A DNA stretch of 64,000 nucleotides from Abditibacteriaceae bacterium (GTDB taxonomy: Bacteria > Armatimonadota > Abditibacteriia > Abditibacteriales > Abditibacteriaceae), in the NCBI GenBank assembly GCA_019239895.1, contig JAFAZH010000032.1, positions 1 through 64,000 of the forward strand, written 5' to 3'. The notes under the pieces were generated by a model. It ran no database searches. It was given only the letters and a program-made list of their open reading frames with translations, and was not told the DNA's origin. A program made the translations under genes and the position numbers. This document shows, piece by piece, positions 25,087 through 34,452 of the stretch; within the stretch, counting starts at the first letter, position 1; each line of letters opens with the position of its first letter.

Positions 25087-26847
25087 TTAACGGCGTTGAT
25101 AGACGCGCACTTCAGGATTAGTATAAAGAAAATCGTGGGGCACAAAAGCCCGACCCGGCAACGCTAAAGGCGGCACATTCTTAAAACTTGCCTTTAAGTC
25201 ATAACTCTGTGCTAACTGCTGCATAAAAGCCTCATATTGCGGATCATGGAGGCGGGCTTCTTCACGCCATTCTTCTTCACTCATCACAAACCACTCAGGT
25301 TTATTCTGCTCTAACGTTGCGGAAGAGAAGCCGGTAATCATGAAGTGGTAGTGCTGAGGGGAAAGACTTGATAGCTGTGAAAGTTCAGCATCTGACACAT
25401 CAGCGCGGCGAGAAGCATTTTGCGGTGTTAGTGGCGGTGTCCAGAACCAGGGCGGCGTTAGCAATCCAACCGTTGTTGAACCTGATGTGTGGGTTGCCAG
25501 GAACTGTGCCGCCTGGTCGCGGGGGTCGGGTGTAATGAAAGGGAATAGTACATTAGACGTGCCAAGCGCAGCTATGAGAAGTAGGCAACTGGTGATGAGC
25601 ATGGATAGGCGCGACGGCTGGGTTGCGCCTTGACTGTCCTTGGCAATTAAGATCATTAGCTTCGCTATACCCATTGCTCCAAACAAAGAGAGTGTAGGGA
25701 CTAAAGGCAACGTATAGCGCATAAAACGCACCTGGGAAAAGCCCAGTGAAAAGAAGTAAAGAGCCGTCCACGCTAATAATAGGACAATGGGCGCAGAGAT
25801 GCGGGTTTTGCTATCTGATGCAGGAGCTAACTGGTGAGGGGTTGGCACAAATAGGGTTATAACACCGGCTAAAGCTATAAGCAGCAATGGCCAGGTCATC
25901 ACGAAGGGCAAATTGAAAGTGAGATGATACCACCAGCCATTACCTGTAGCTTGAAAGACGTTGCCGCTTCCTAAACGGGGATGCACCAGGATTTCAAAGG
26001 CAACCCCATTGGTCTGTCCATCGCCCCAGAACTCCTTAGGACTCAATAAGCTATAAGGGCAGCCTACGAAAAATCCCAGTGCCGCTAAGCCCATGAGGGG
26101 AGCCAGTATCTTCCAGAAGTTGTGCTTTTGGCCGAGATAGAGCGCCAAAAGCGGCGCAATGACAACTAAGCCAGCATTATATTTAGTCGCTGCCGCTAAT
26201 CCCGCAGCAAACGCCGCTAAGAGTAGCTGTTTCGTTCTCCAATGGTTGGCAGATGTTGCAGTGGCTGCAACATCATCCGCATCTTGCTCGTTCAAGAGCA
26301 GGGCATGAATAGCCGACCATAAAGATAAGGTGATGAAGAAAGTCGCAGGCACATCCACGGTGGCAAAATGGGAATGCTGAACGTGACCCGGCAAAAATGC
26401 CAACATTAAAGCGGCGATTAACCCGATGCGATGACCCTTAAGGTCACGTCCGATCAAATACACTAGGGAAACCGTTGCAGCACCAAAGAGGGCAGTAATA
26501 ACGCGTCCAATCAGCAATACATCGGCCATCCAAGTCCATATTAAGGCGGGGTTAGAAGCAGCCGGATGAGTGAGACCTAAGCCGCTGCCAAGGATGTAGC
26601 CGAGGTGAACAAGGTAGATGTAAAGCGTTGGATAGTTAAAAAAGTGAGGGTTGAATTGGCCTTGAAAAAGATTAAGGTTGCTGACCGCTTCTAAAATTTG
26701 TCGCTCGTCGGGGTGGTAGGAATACCAATGGCTCTGTGATGGCAGCCCCCAGTGTAATCCAATGAAGCGAGGTAGAGCGCTGAGGAGGAAGAGAAGAAAG
26801 GGTGTAGGGTTTGGGGTTCGGGGTTTAGGGTTTGAAGATACAGGCAC
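25087..26847 (-). CDS. GT39-type integral membrane glycosyltransferase
   Basis: 586 residues with about ten hydrophobic segments. Near the N-terminus LPRFIGLHWGLPS and a YHPDERQILEAV loop carry the acidic pair expected in the first extracytoplasmic loop of GT39/PMT/ArnT-like enzymes. Such enzymes transfer sugars from lipid-linked donors outside the membrane. The start is GTG 26847. The first 13 or so codons (S/N/P/K/R/T-rich) are encoded by a TTTAGGG-like repeat, so the true N-terminus is uncertain. The soluble C-terminal 130 residues face outwards. The donor and acceptor are unknown. Confidence 0.82.
   Translation of the reverse strand: MPVSSNPKPRTPNPTPFLLFLLSALPRFIGLHWGLPSQSHWYSYHPDERQILEAVSNLNLFQGQFNPHFFNYPTLYIYLVHLGYILGSGLGLTHPAASNPALIWTWMADVLLIGRVITALFGAATVSLVYLIGRDLKGHRIGLIAALMLAFLPGHVQHSHFATVDVPATFFITLSLWSAIHALLLNEQDADDVAATATSANHWRTKQLLLAAFAAGLAAATKYNAGLVVIAPLLALYLGQKHNFWKILAPLMGLAALGFFVGCPYSLLSPKEFWGDGQTNGVAFEILVHPRLGSGNVFQATGNGWWYHLTFNLPFVMTWPLLLIALAGVITLFVPTPHQLAPASDSKTRISAPIVLLLAWTALYFFSLGFSQVRFMRYTLPLVPTLSLFGAMGIAKLMILIAKDSQGATQPSRLSMLITSCLLLIAALGTSNVLFPFITPDPRDQAAQFLATHTSGSTTVGLLTPPWFWTPPLTPQNASRRADVSDAELSQLSSLSPQHYHFMITGFSSATLEQNKPEWFVMSEEEWREEARLHDPQYEAFMQQLAQSYDLKASFKNVPPLALPGRAFVPHDFLYTNPEVRVYQRR
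26800..26834. repeat. Degenerate TTTAGGG/GGGGTT-like short repeat
   Basis: About five imperfect units of the form GGGTTTA/GGGGTTC run across 35 bases. They encode the N-terminal Pro/Asn-rich codons of the glycosyltransferase. A second patch of CCCCA-type units lies at about 27006-27040 on the other side of the perfect palindrome. Confidence 0.55.
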
Positions 26848-26885
26848 AGAATTCTCAGCTATTCAATAACTCAGGAGAAGGAGAG

Positions 26886-26987
26886 CGAACCCAGAGCGTG
26901 AGCGACGGGCTAACATAATAGTTGCATGGGCTACTGCCCTAGCCCATGCAACTATTATGTTAGCCCGTCGCTCACGCTCTGGGTTCG
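26886..26987. repeat. Perfect 47-bp hairpin with an 8-base loop
   Basis: Arms 26886-26932 and 26941-26987 are complementary at all 47 positions, separated only by ACTGCCCT. This is the longest and tightest palindrome in the window. It lies between the glycosyltransferase and the phosphodiester glycosidase genes, both leftward. It could extrude as a cruciform or form a very strong RNA hairpin. Its sequence differs from the other repeat classes here. Confidence 0.95.
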
Positions 26988-27042
26988 TTGCTTTCTGCAC
27001 TCTGGCACTTCCACCCAAAACCCCACCCCCTATACCCCAAGT

Positions 27043-28920
27043 TTATCGCATGACCAGCAGTGCATTGGATACGCTACGCTCCATACCATCGGAGGGATGG
27101 TTGACGACCTGATCGCGCACCGCCATCGCGGTAGAGCCGCCGCCATCAAGATTTACCGCGTTAACGGCCCCTAAATGCTGCATGGTATAAGCCAGTTCGG
27201 TAAGCGTTAAGCCAACGGAATAGAAATTCTGCCGCCCATCCACCACCAGAATAATATAGCGTCCATCTTTATCTATGCCAAAGGCCGTGCGGGGGCCACG
27301 CCCGACCCGCACGTCGGCTTTAAAGGCTTCGCGCAAGTCAGTGACCTCGACGCGGCCATTATTCAGCAAGCGTGGGCCGCAGCCTACTGCCGAATTGTAA
27401 CCGTCCCAACCCAGAGCCTGAATGTCGAGCGTCGCTGGTGTGCCTCGTTGCACCGCGTTGAGATACGGGAGTGCGCCCCCACTGGCGACAAGAGTGAACC
27501 CTGAAGCGTGGATGTTAGCCACGCCACCACCCGGTTTAGCGACGACTTTACCAGCTTTGACTTCCACTGCTATCTCACCAGGTCGCAGGGTGTAGCGATT
27601 CCCAAAGCGACCCGTCAAAGCGGTGACGACGCCGGGCTTGGGCCAGCCGTTCAGGTCGCGGATAGGAAGTTGCACCCCCGCGCCGAAACGAACGTAGGCT
27701 TTGGCCTGCATATTACCAATTTTCGCACTCCCATCAGGCCGAAAAGCAATGGCGGTGCGGCCTTTCCAGGGCAGGCGTAGCCACTCGCCATTAATCAGCA
27801 AGGCACCTACGGCAGCACCGTCGTAAGCGAAAAAACCTCCATTAACGGCTACCAGAGCACGATGCCGGTGTGCAATGCGCGAGGGGCGATTGCGCTGTAA
27901 CACCGAATAACCGCCAGGTGCCACGCGCACGCGCCAGCCTTCTTCCGGGTCAATGCGCACCACAAACATCTGCACCGGGCCTTGCTGCGTGCCCTTGCGA
28001 ATTTTGGTGAGAGATAAGCCGCCGCCCAGAGAGTTGGTATTCTTTTCCTCAAATAGCCGTTGTGCGTCCACCACCAAACGCGGCGGATTGCCGAGGGTAA
28101 ACCAGTGAATAGGCGCGGCATAGTTCATACGAACGGTAAAATCCGCCTGCCAGTTGCCACTGCGCGTGACAGTGCGCGGCACGAGGTAATCTTTAATTGG
28201 TTGCACCGTGGGCACATTGGCTTTGCGCAACGCGGCAAGGTGGAACTGCACATCCAACCCTTTTTGCGAAGCTACGATACGGGTGGGATTGCTTAAATTC
28301 AGCACCACCCTCAATTTATTCGCATCTAGGGAATGATGGGTGCCTTCAATATAAGCTGCTGGGTACTGTAGTAAAAACACCGTTTTATTAAAGCCCAGAG
28401 CTTGCCGGTGCGGGTTGGCTGTTCCGGTCGTGGCAGGGGAAAGATTGACATTAGCCGGTTCCATGATACGCCACTTGACCCCAAACAAATCCGCCACTGG
28501 TTCCCACGGCACCAGGAGGGTATCACCCATAAATTGGGGCTGTACGGGAAGCGTGACCTGCTTGCCGTCGAAACGCGCCCCAAACTGATCCGGGTACAGG
28601 TCAATGGTATGTTGAAAGTAAACCAGACGCCAAAAATCGCCCACTGACCCGGCGGAAACACCCAATCCATTCATCAAGAATGTAATGGGCACCAGGACGT
28701 GCCCCTGTAACATCTGTGCGGGCGGTTCTGACGCCACATAAGCCTGGGCCGTTGGGGGTGGCGCGGGAGTGGGCGTTGGCAGCGCGACAGGCGGGGGAGC
28801 AAGGTAAGGTGCCTTATCCTGCGCCTGTGCGGTGCCGCATAAGCCAAGGATGCTCAGCAGCCAGAGTGCCATGCTCAGCATGATTGTCCGTGTCATTATA
28901 GATGAAGTCAGCTTGCCCAT
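27043..28920 (-). CDS. Exported phosphodiester glycosidase (NAGPA domain) protein
   Basis: 625 residues. A signal peptide (about 9-33) is followed by a Pro-rich linker, then a copper-amine-oxidase-N-like beta region (about 70-150, VPITFLMNGLGV and GDTLLVPWEPVADLFGV). An AMIN-like beta segment lies at about 190-290. The C-terminal NAGPA-type domain (about 310-625) has AVNGGFFAYDG, FGIDKDGRYIILVVDGR and NAVNLDGGGSTAM. The last motif is the family signature and likely active site. Related domains cleave GlcNAc-1-phosphodiesters or exopolysaccharides. GGTGGAAA precedes ATG 28920. Confidence 0.88.
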   Translation of the reverse strand: MGKLTSSIMTRTIMLSMALWLLSILGLCGTAQAQDKAPYLAPPPVALPTPTPAPPPTAQAYVASEPPAQMLQGHVLVPITFLMNGLGVSAGSVGDFWRLVYFQHTIDLYPDQFGARFDGKQVTLPVQPQFMGDTLLVPWEPVADLFGVKWRIMEPANVNLSPATTGTANPHRQALGFNKTVFLLQYPAAYIEGTHHSLDANKLRVVLNLSNPTRIVASQKGLDVQFHLAALRKANVPTVQPIKDYLVPRTVTRSGNWQADFTVRMNYAAPIHWFTLGNPPRLVVDAQRLFEEKNTNSLGGGLSLTKIRKGTQQGPVQMFVVRIDPEEGWRVRVAPGGYSVLQRNRPSRIAHRHRALVAVNGGFFAYDGAAVGALLINGEWLRLPWKGRTAIAFRPDGSAKIGNMQAKAYVRFGAGVQLPIRDLNGWPKPGVVTALTGRFGNRYTLRPGEIAVEVKAGKVVAKPGGGVANIHASGFTLVASGGALPYLNAVQRGTPATLDIQALGWDGYNSAVGCGPRLLNNGRVEVTDLREAFKADVRVGRGPRTAFGIDKDGRYIILVVDGRQNFYSVGLTLTELAYTMQHLGAVNAVNLDGGGSTAMAVRDQVVNHPSDGMERSVSNALLVMR

Positions 28921-29085
28921 CGAAAAATTTCCACCAAATCCGTACTATTATATATGAGATGCCCTACTTAGACGCCAAGGGATTTCAGGAGTTTAATTGC
29001 TGTTTATAGTGAGTGAATGCAACGCGCCTGCCAAAATAAGGCTAACAGCCAAAATAATGGGTGCGTTGCAATACGAGGTAAGCTG

Positions 29086-30246
29086 CTAACTTAACTGGGC
29101 TACTAACAATTCGAGGAGCATTTCCGGCGAGCCACCATCCCCCTCAATTCCTTTCATGGCGAGGTCAGCGGCCAGGGCTGCGCGCATGGCGGTTTCCAAT
29201 TGTGGCACCGAAAAGTTACGCGCCTGCTGCGCCAGGCGACGCCCCAGCCACGGTTGCGACTGCATCAGGTTAGCCAGGTTTTCGCGCCCATCTTGTGGCA
29301 GTTGTTGGGCCAGTTGCGGTGGTATACGGTGGGACAAACTGTTGTCGAGCGATAACCGAGCATCCAGAAAAGTGCGGGCTTGTAACAGTTGGCGGAAATG
29401 GCGCACTAACATCACCAGAATGAGTTCTGGTGCCTCGCCGCCTTCGGTTAGCTCGCGCAACAAGCCAAGGGCACGCGGCATTTTTCGCTCGCCTAGGGCA
29501 TCGGTCAGGTCGAAGATGGTCTCTTGCGCGGCCCGCTTAGTCATCTCATCAATAATAGCCGAGGTAACAATCTCACCAATTCCGGCACGTAAGGCGCATT
29601 TCTCCAGTTCATTCAGCAGATGCGCAATGTCGTAACCACTGCGCCCCACCAGATGCTCGGCAGCACCATCCGCTAAGGGAATATTGCGTCGGGCCGCTTC
29701 TTGATTAACCACGGCAATCGCCCGCTCGGCGTTCTTTGGCCCAACCGTGCAGTCAATAATAAGACCATGTTTTTCAATGACTTTATCTACTGTGGCGTGG
29801 ACGCAACGCACTGTGCCTGCCCGTGCTCCCGGCTCTGGCGTTTCAGGCGTGCGCGCTAAGATGAGAACTGTGGTCTCTGGCAAGTTCTCCAGGCCGTCCG
29901 CCAGATGCTTCACGGGTGACTGCTTGCCTTTCTCCTTAGCCGCGCCTTCTTTTTCCTCGCCGCTACGATGCAGCCCTTCCAGGCGTTCGGCCCGCTGGAC
30001 TAAAACCCCGCGAAAATCCGAGAGAAACGGCAGGTTGCCTGCCCGTGCGAGGACATCGGTAACAGTTGTCGTCTCGCCATCAAGCGTATCGAGGTTAAAG
30101 TCCCGCGCATCGGCGGAGAGCGTCCACTCTAACAATGCATTGATAATTAATTTCTGTAAGTAAGCATCGCCCAGGACGCCATAAACGCGATGCGGCCCAC
30201 TCTTGGGCACCGCTTTAGCCCGTGTGAAAGCTGAATACGCTAGCAT
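29086..30246 (-). CDS. holA: DNA polymerase III delta subunit
   Basis: 386 residues. It matches HolA proteins: an N-terminal domain with VYGVLGDAYLQKLIINALL in place of the usual FxGxxxFL pattern, a central AAA-like fold and a helical C-terminal collar domain. It is the clamp-loader subunit that opens the beta clamp. It is slightly longer than the usual 340 residues because of an acidic/Lys insertion at about 93-106 (GEEKEGAAKEKGKQ). ATG 30246. It lies downstream of the MoxR/DUF58/transglutaminase genes but is separated from them by a nested repeat. Confidence 0.88.
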   Translation of the reverse strand: MLAYSAFTRAKAVPKSGPHRVYGVLGDAYLQKLIINALLEWTLSADARDFNLDTLDGETTTVTDVLARAGNLPFLSDFRGVLVQRAERLEGLHRSGEEKEGAAKEKGKQSPVKHLADGLENLPETTVLILARTPETPEPGARAGTVRCVHATVDKVIEKHGLIIDCTVGPKNAERAIAVVNQEAARRNIPLADGAAEHLVGRSGYDIAHLLNELEKCALRAGIGEIVTSAIIDEMTKRAAQETIFDLTDALGERKMPRALGLLRELTEGGEAPELILVMLVRHFRQLLQARTFLDARLSLDNSLSHRIPPQLAQQLPQDGRENLANLMQSQPWLGRRLAQQARNFSVPQLETAMRAALAADLAMKGIEGDGGSPEMLLELLVAQLS

Positions 30247-30326
30247 AATAAAAGATCAGTTATGGATTCGCACTTATAACTTACCTCAATCGAGTGCATT
30301 ATGGGGAGCGTCTGCAATGATAAGGG

Positions 30327-30471
30327 TAACTTAACTTGCTACGCACCACCCATGAATAAATCACGGGCTGCAAAACGAAGTAGCCCTACGGCGACTGGGG
30401 TAGTCCGCGCAGGCGGACTTGGACTTGCAGCCCCCGTTTCAATCACTGGACTAAGCTAACAAGTTGAGTTA
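30327..30471. repeat. Nested palindromic element with a GTCCGC hairpin
   Basis: Three levels of dyad symmetry: TAACTTAACTTG (30327-30338) with CAAGTTGAGTTA (30460-30471), one mismatch; CGGGCTGCAA (30364-30373) with TTGCAGCCC (30425-30433); and a perfect GTCCGC-GCAG-GCGGAC hairpin at 30403-30418. It fills the gap between the transglutaminase stop and the holA start. No gene is seen in the gap. Confidence 0.7.
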
Positions 30472-30496
30472 AGGGTGCAATCAGAGATGGCCCGGC

Positions 30497-32761
30497 TCAA
30501 GACTTGAGATTTTCGCGCAGGCGGCGCAGGCAACTTTGAAGCTGTGACTCATCTACCTGTAAGGTAAGTGGTGAATAAGTAGCCGTTATAAATAAATAGG
30601 TCAATGCTGCGAAATCTTGCTTGGCTGCGGGAGGCAGCGCGGTGCGATCAACGACCGCTTCATATTCCTGTGGGGTATAATGCGGCGCATGGGGAACCTG
30701 ACGGGAGAGTTGGCGCACCGCATCGGCATAGGCTCCAATCACCCGCGCCCGCTCGACATCTACCATTCCAGCCGTAGTACGCCCTCGTTCGCGGCGGAGA
30801 TCAAGCACCGACCAGACGCCACCAATGAGCAGCAAAAGGAGGCCCAGGCCCGGTAGCACCAAAGTCTGCCAGTGGGAAAGCAGGTCGCGCCAGTGAAATA
30901 ACTCTGAAAGCCGCATCTGTAAAGTAATTTGTGAGACGCGTGTGCCCTCGGTAGGGTCATAGTCGAGCCAACCGGCGGCGGGCACATAATATTCCACCCA
31001 GGCGTGCGCGTCGCGTTCGCGGAGGGAAAAGCTGGTGCCATCTGCGGTGATGGTTTGCTCTTCACGGCTCGGTTCCAGATAGCCAGTCGCCACGCGTGCC
31101 GGAACGTCCATCGCCCGCAAGAGCAAGGCCATTGAGGAGGCGAACATATCGCAGGCCCCCTCGTGCGTTTCGGTCAGGAAGAATAGCACTGCATCGCGGT
31201 TGGATGGGACGACAGGCGTCACCAGAGAGTAGGTGCAAGTGCGATGTAGATAATCGTTGATGGCCAGCACTTTCTGATAAGGCGTCTGCAAAGGTCGGCC
31301 CGTTGTCGCGGCGGCTTGCTGGATTTGCTGGGCCAGTGCCATGATCCGTGTCCGGGTGCCATCTGGCTCATCTCGGATTTGCAGTGTTTTTAAAGTGCTG
31401 GGGGCATTGCGCCAGATAGTCAGATCAACTGGCGAAAGTCCCGGTGCTGTGGCCAGGGCTGCTTGTCGGGCCTGGGTTGCAGTCGAAATCACGCTATAAG
31501 GATGAAGGTTCCGATCAATAATCGGGCTGGTCACGGTTCCGGTGGGATTTAACAAGACTTCATCCCACGCGCCACGGACAGCGGTAATATCGCCAGAGGC
31601 GAAAAGGGCGCGTGATATGGGATTCACCAATTGTATATCGGCTGTGATGGAATGGCGCTCCCCCACTGCCGGGTCAATGGATGGTAGCTTGCGACCTAAG
31701 TCCGTAAAATCGTCTTCCTTGAGCGGTATCTTGCTGGCACTCACTTCATCTTGTGCCGCGACCCAACTGGAATTGCGATAATACTCATAGATGCGCCCAC
31801 GCCACAGCCCGGTAGATTCCCCACTGCGCACATTCACTCTGAGTACTTCTTGATCTGAAAGAGCGTAAGTGCCGCCATGCAATTCGAGAATGGGGGAGGA
31901 GCCGCGCCAATCCAGCACGCGCTGAATGGCCTTACGTCCTCCGGCTCCTGGCCCATAATGAGATGAAAAAACACCCGGCAGGATGGCTTTGAAGGGATAG
32001 TAGACGAGGACACCGCCCACAATAAAGCAGGCGAACCAGGCACTACAGGCTAACAAATATTGAAGGGCTATGCCGCCGATATCGGCTCTGGCGGATTCCA
32101 TCTCAAAAGACGAGAGCGAAGCTCCGCCAACCAGAGAAGGAGCCTGGGCTAACAGCCTATGAGCCGCTTCTTCCTGGGCGTTGCGCTTGAGCATGTATTC
32201 ATACACCACCAGATACAGCGCAGCCGCAATGTAAACCAGAAAGGCCAGCGTGATGACATTATCAACTGAAGCGTTGTTGAGTACGCCAAAGAGGGACAGA
32301 GTCGAGACCAGCGGCACCGCGAGAGGCACCGTGTCTCCACCATAACGTGACCCTGCTAACAAGATGAGGGCGATCATCGTCCAGCCAACTAAAATCGCTA
32401 CGATTTGCTGATTGTCGGCCCCCTGAGCTTGAGGCATCAGAGCTTCGTGCTGGGTGACAATGAGAATTGGCAGTAGCAGACCAACTAACAGCCATTTTGT
32501 CCCACTGCTGGCTTGAGTGACAATCGGGTTACCGCAATGTGCCCCATAAGAGACTAAGAGGCTGATGGCTAACGCCGCGTAAATGGTAATTGTGAAACTG
32601 CTATCGTCAACATAATGAGCTAAACCATAGCACCCGGCCCCGGTTGCCAGTGCCAGCGCCAGATAAGCAGGCAGCACCAGTAAGGCGTCCTGCGCCGCCG
32701 TTGGAGACGCCATTGGCCCCGTGCCATAAACCGGTTCTGTGGTAAGCGTATCTTGTTGCAT
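30497..32761 (-). CDS. TgpA-like membrane transglutaminase-fold protein
   Basis: 754 residues. About seven membrane segments in the N-terminal 265 residues are followed by an extracytoplasmic region and a transglutaminase core with the full triad Cys537 (EGACDMFASS), His586 (DAHAWVEYY) and Asp602 (WLDYDPTEG). Another membrane segment (about 640-660) and a cytoplasmic DUF4129-like tail follow. Such proteins are almost always linked with DUF58 and MoxR genes, as here. Whether they crosslink or cleave is unsettled. It is the last gene of the leftward MoxR-DUF58-transglutaminase set. Confidence 0.9.
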   Translation of the reverse strand: MQQDTLTTEPVYGTGPMASPTAAQDALLVLPAYLALALATGAGCYGLAHYVDDSSFTITIYAALAISLLVSYGAHCGNPIVTQASSGTKWLLVGLLLPILIVTQHEALMPQAQGADNQQIVAILVGWTMIALILLAGSRYGGDTVPLAVPLVSTLSLFGVLNNASVDNVITLAFLVYIAAALYLVVYEYMLKRNAQEEAAHRLLAQAPSLVGGASLSSFEMESARADIGGIALQYLLACSAWFACFIVGGVLVYYPFKAILPGVFSSHYGPGAGGRKAIQRVLDWRGSSPILELHGGTYALSDQEVLRVNVRSGESTGLWRGRIYEYYRNSSWVAAQDEVSASKIPLKEDDFTDLGRKLPSIDPAVGERHSITADIQLVNPISRALFASGDITAVRGAWDEVLLNPTGTVTSPIIDRNLHPYSVISTATQARQAALATAPGLSPVDLTIWRNAPSTLKTLQIRDEPDGTRTRIMALAQQIQQAAATTGRPLQTPYQKVLAINDYLHRTCTYSLVTPVVPSNRDAVLFFLTETHEGACDMFASSMALLLRAMDVPARVATGYLEPSREEQTITADGTSFSLRERDAHAWVEYYVPAAGWLDYDPTEGTRVSQITLQMRLSELFHWRDLLSHWQTLVLPGLGLLLLLIGGVWSVLDLRRERGRTTAGMVDVERARVIGAYADAVRQLSRQVPHAPHYTPQEYEAVVDRTALPPAAKQDFAALTYLFITATYSPLTLQVDESQLQSCLRRLRENLKS

Positions 32762-32900
32762 AGAAGTCAGTAAGCCACAACCAAAAAGCTCATGAAAAGA
32801 TTACGATAAGTGGATGTACTCACCTGACGTTACTGTCTTAAAGTGGTGCCCTCTGCGTGCGCAACAAGTGCTGGCGCATAATATTTGAAGTCCAAATATT

Positions 32901-34349
32901 TTATAACAACTGGTCAAGCACTGTGGCTACCGGATCATTCCGTTGCACCAACCGCACCCTATCTCGTGCCTGAATCGTAAATTTAGGAGATGATAATAAG
33001 GCTGGTTCTGTTGATTCTGTAGCCTTGGCGGTTGCCGCAGGCGCATTAAAATTAGCCGCATCTAAAGCCAGGGCATGACTGGACATGCCGCCTGGCGTTG
33101 TCCCAGAAAGAACTTTGAGGGCACTATCAATATCGGCCAGGGTAGAGGCAATGAGCAGGGTACTCCGACCCGCAGGGATGTGGGGCAGCGCACTTTGCGC
33201 TAAATGGGTGAGAGTGGCTGTCTCATCATGCACAGGTTTAATCTCGGCCAGGGCGCGCAATGTATCACCTAAATTTTTAATATTACGGGCATCATAACGC
33301 CGCACCTGAGCAGGATTATGACTTGTCTTTTCCGTGGTTAGCCTGGGCAACAAGTGGGACAAGATATTGCTCTCATGTGGATCATCTCCACCATCTGGCT
33401 GCTCCCAATAAAATAGCTGAAATTGATAGCCATTTTCCAGGAGGTAGGCTGCGATGGAAGCCGTTAGGGTGATAGCGGTCTCTAAAGTAGTATCTTCTGC
33501 TGTCCCGGCGATAGCGGCAGCTTGGGTGTCTAACAGCACAGTCACATCAGCCGCTGTATCTTCTTCCCATTCCACTAAATGCAGGCGGCCCGTGCGCGCT
33601 GTGCTCTTCCAGTGAACGCGCCGAATGGCCTCACCCGGTTGCCACGGGCGCACTCCGTGAAAGTCCATTGCATTGGCGATGGCAGCGGCATAGCGCGGGG
33701 CTTGTTGTCCGGCATTGGCGCTGCCAGTGAAGAACAGACGATCTACCTTAACCGGGCGGGGCAAGATGGTAATGGCCTGGGGCTTACCGACTGCTTTGAG
33801 CCGATCACTAAGCCCCAGGGGGTCTACGGCTCCGGCCCGTGCTGGAGCCAATTCATAAACACCACGCCGCTGTAGTTTCCAATGCTGCCGCCATACCATC
33901 CGGGAGCCGGGTTGGAGCAGAGGGGCCACATGCTCATCACCGCCCAGCGCCAAGATTGGCAGGTGAGAAGTATTTGCTTGATTGGGCAGGGAGGTCGCTC
34001 TCCCTTCCATAAATGACTCCTGGTGGGGTGATTCTTTAGCGGGCACCGCCGCTTCGCCGCTTTTCATATGAACCAGAAACGAGGGCCACGCCGAACGGTT
34101 TTCGACAGTAACCTCGCCACTGATAATATCGCCGACTGTGCCTGCATCCGGCACAAGGCGCGTTACGGCCAGCCCGCGACTGGCGGCAATCCCCACCAGA
34201 ACACTTACAAACGGGGCACTCCACAACAGCGCCGCCATAAAGACCATTGGCGGCGATTGCAAGGCCACCGCCGCCAAACCAGTGAACAAGATCGCTACCA
34301 GCAGAGCTAAACGGATTTTATTGAGATTTTGGCTCAGACGCGCCAACAT
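32901..34349 (-). CDS. DUF58 domain protein
   Basis: 482 residues. Two adjacent N-terminal membrane segments (about 13-55) precede a cytoplasmic DUF58 region with the signature DFHGVRPWQPGEAIRRVHWK (about 233-252). A von Willebrand A-like fold begins TVLLDTQ. DUF58 proteins are the standard partners of MoxR ATPases and are thought to be their clients or adaptors. It lies 139 bases upstream of the transglutaminase gene. Confidence 0.9.
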   Translation of the reverse strand: MLARLSQNLNKIRLALLVAILFTGLAAVALQSPPMVFMAALLWSAPFVSVLVGIAASRGLAVTRLVPDAGTVGDIISGEVTVENRSAWPSFLVHMKSGEAAVPAKESPHQESFMEGRATSLPNQANTSHLPILALGGDEHVAPLLQPGSRMVWRQHWKLQRRGVYELAPARAGAVDPLGLSDRLKAVGKPQAITILPRPVKVDRLFFTGSANAGQQAPRYAAAIANAMDFHGVRPWQPGEAIRRVHWKSTARTGRLHLVEWEEDTAADVTVLLDTQAAAIAGTAEDTTLETAITLTASIAAYLLENGYQFQLFYWEQPDGGDDPHESNILSHLLPRLTTEKTSHNPAQVRRYDARNIKNLGDTLRALAEIKPVHDETATLTHLAQSALPHIPAGRSTLLIASTLADIDSALKVLSGTTPGGMSSHALALDAANFNAPAATAKATESTEPALLSSPKFTIQARDRVRLVQRNDPVATVLDQLL

Positions 34350-34429
34350 AGAAATATTGATGAACTTGTAACGAATGCCTTAAGCGACGTGATTGCGCTG
34401 TGGATAACTCTGTCTACTTTAACCAAGCC

Positions 34430-34450
34430 CGGCCACTGGTGCAGTGGCCG
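34430..34450 (-). other. Perfect 9-bp hairpin after the moxR-type gene
   Basis: CGGCCACTG (34430-34438) pairs with CAGTGGCCG (34442-34450) around 3 bases. It begins 2 bases after the stop codon of the MoxR ATPase and before the DUF58 gene. It has no U-tract, so it more likely tunes expression within the operon than ends transcription. Confidence 0.5.
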
Positions 34451-34452
34451 CT

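Noticed and set aside
26800..27040. TTTAGGG-like units considered as true telomere sequence or eukaryotic contamination
   Set aside because: The units are few and degenerate and lie between ordinary bacterial genes, one of which reads through them.
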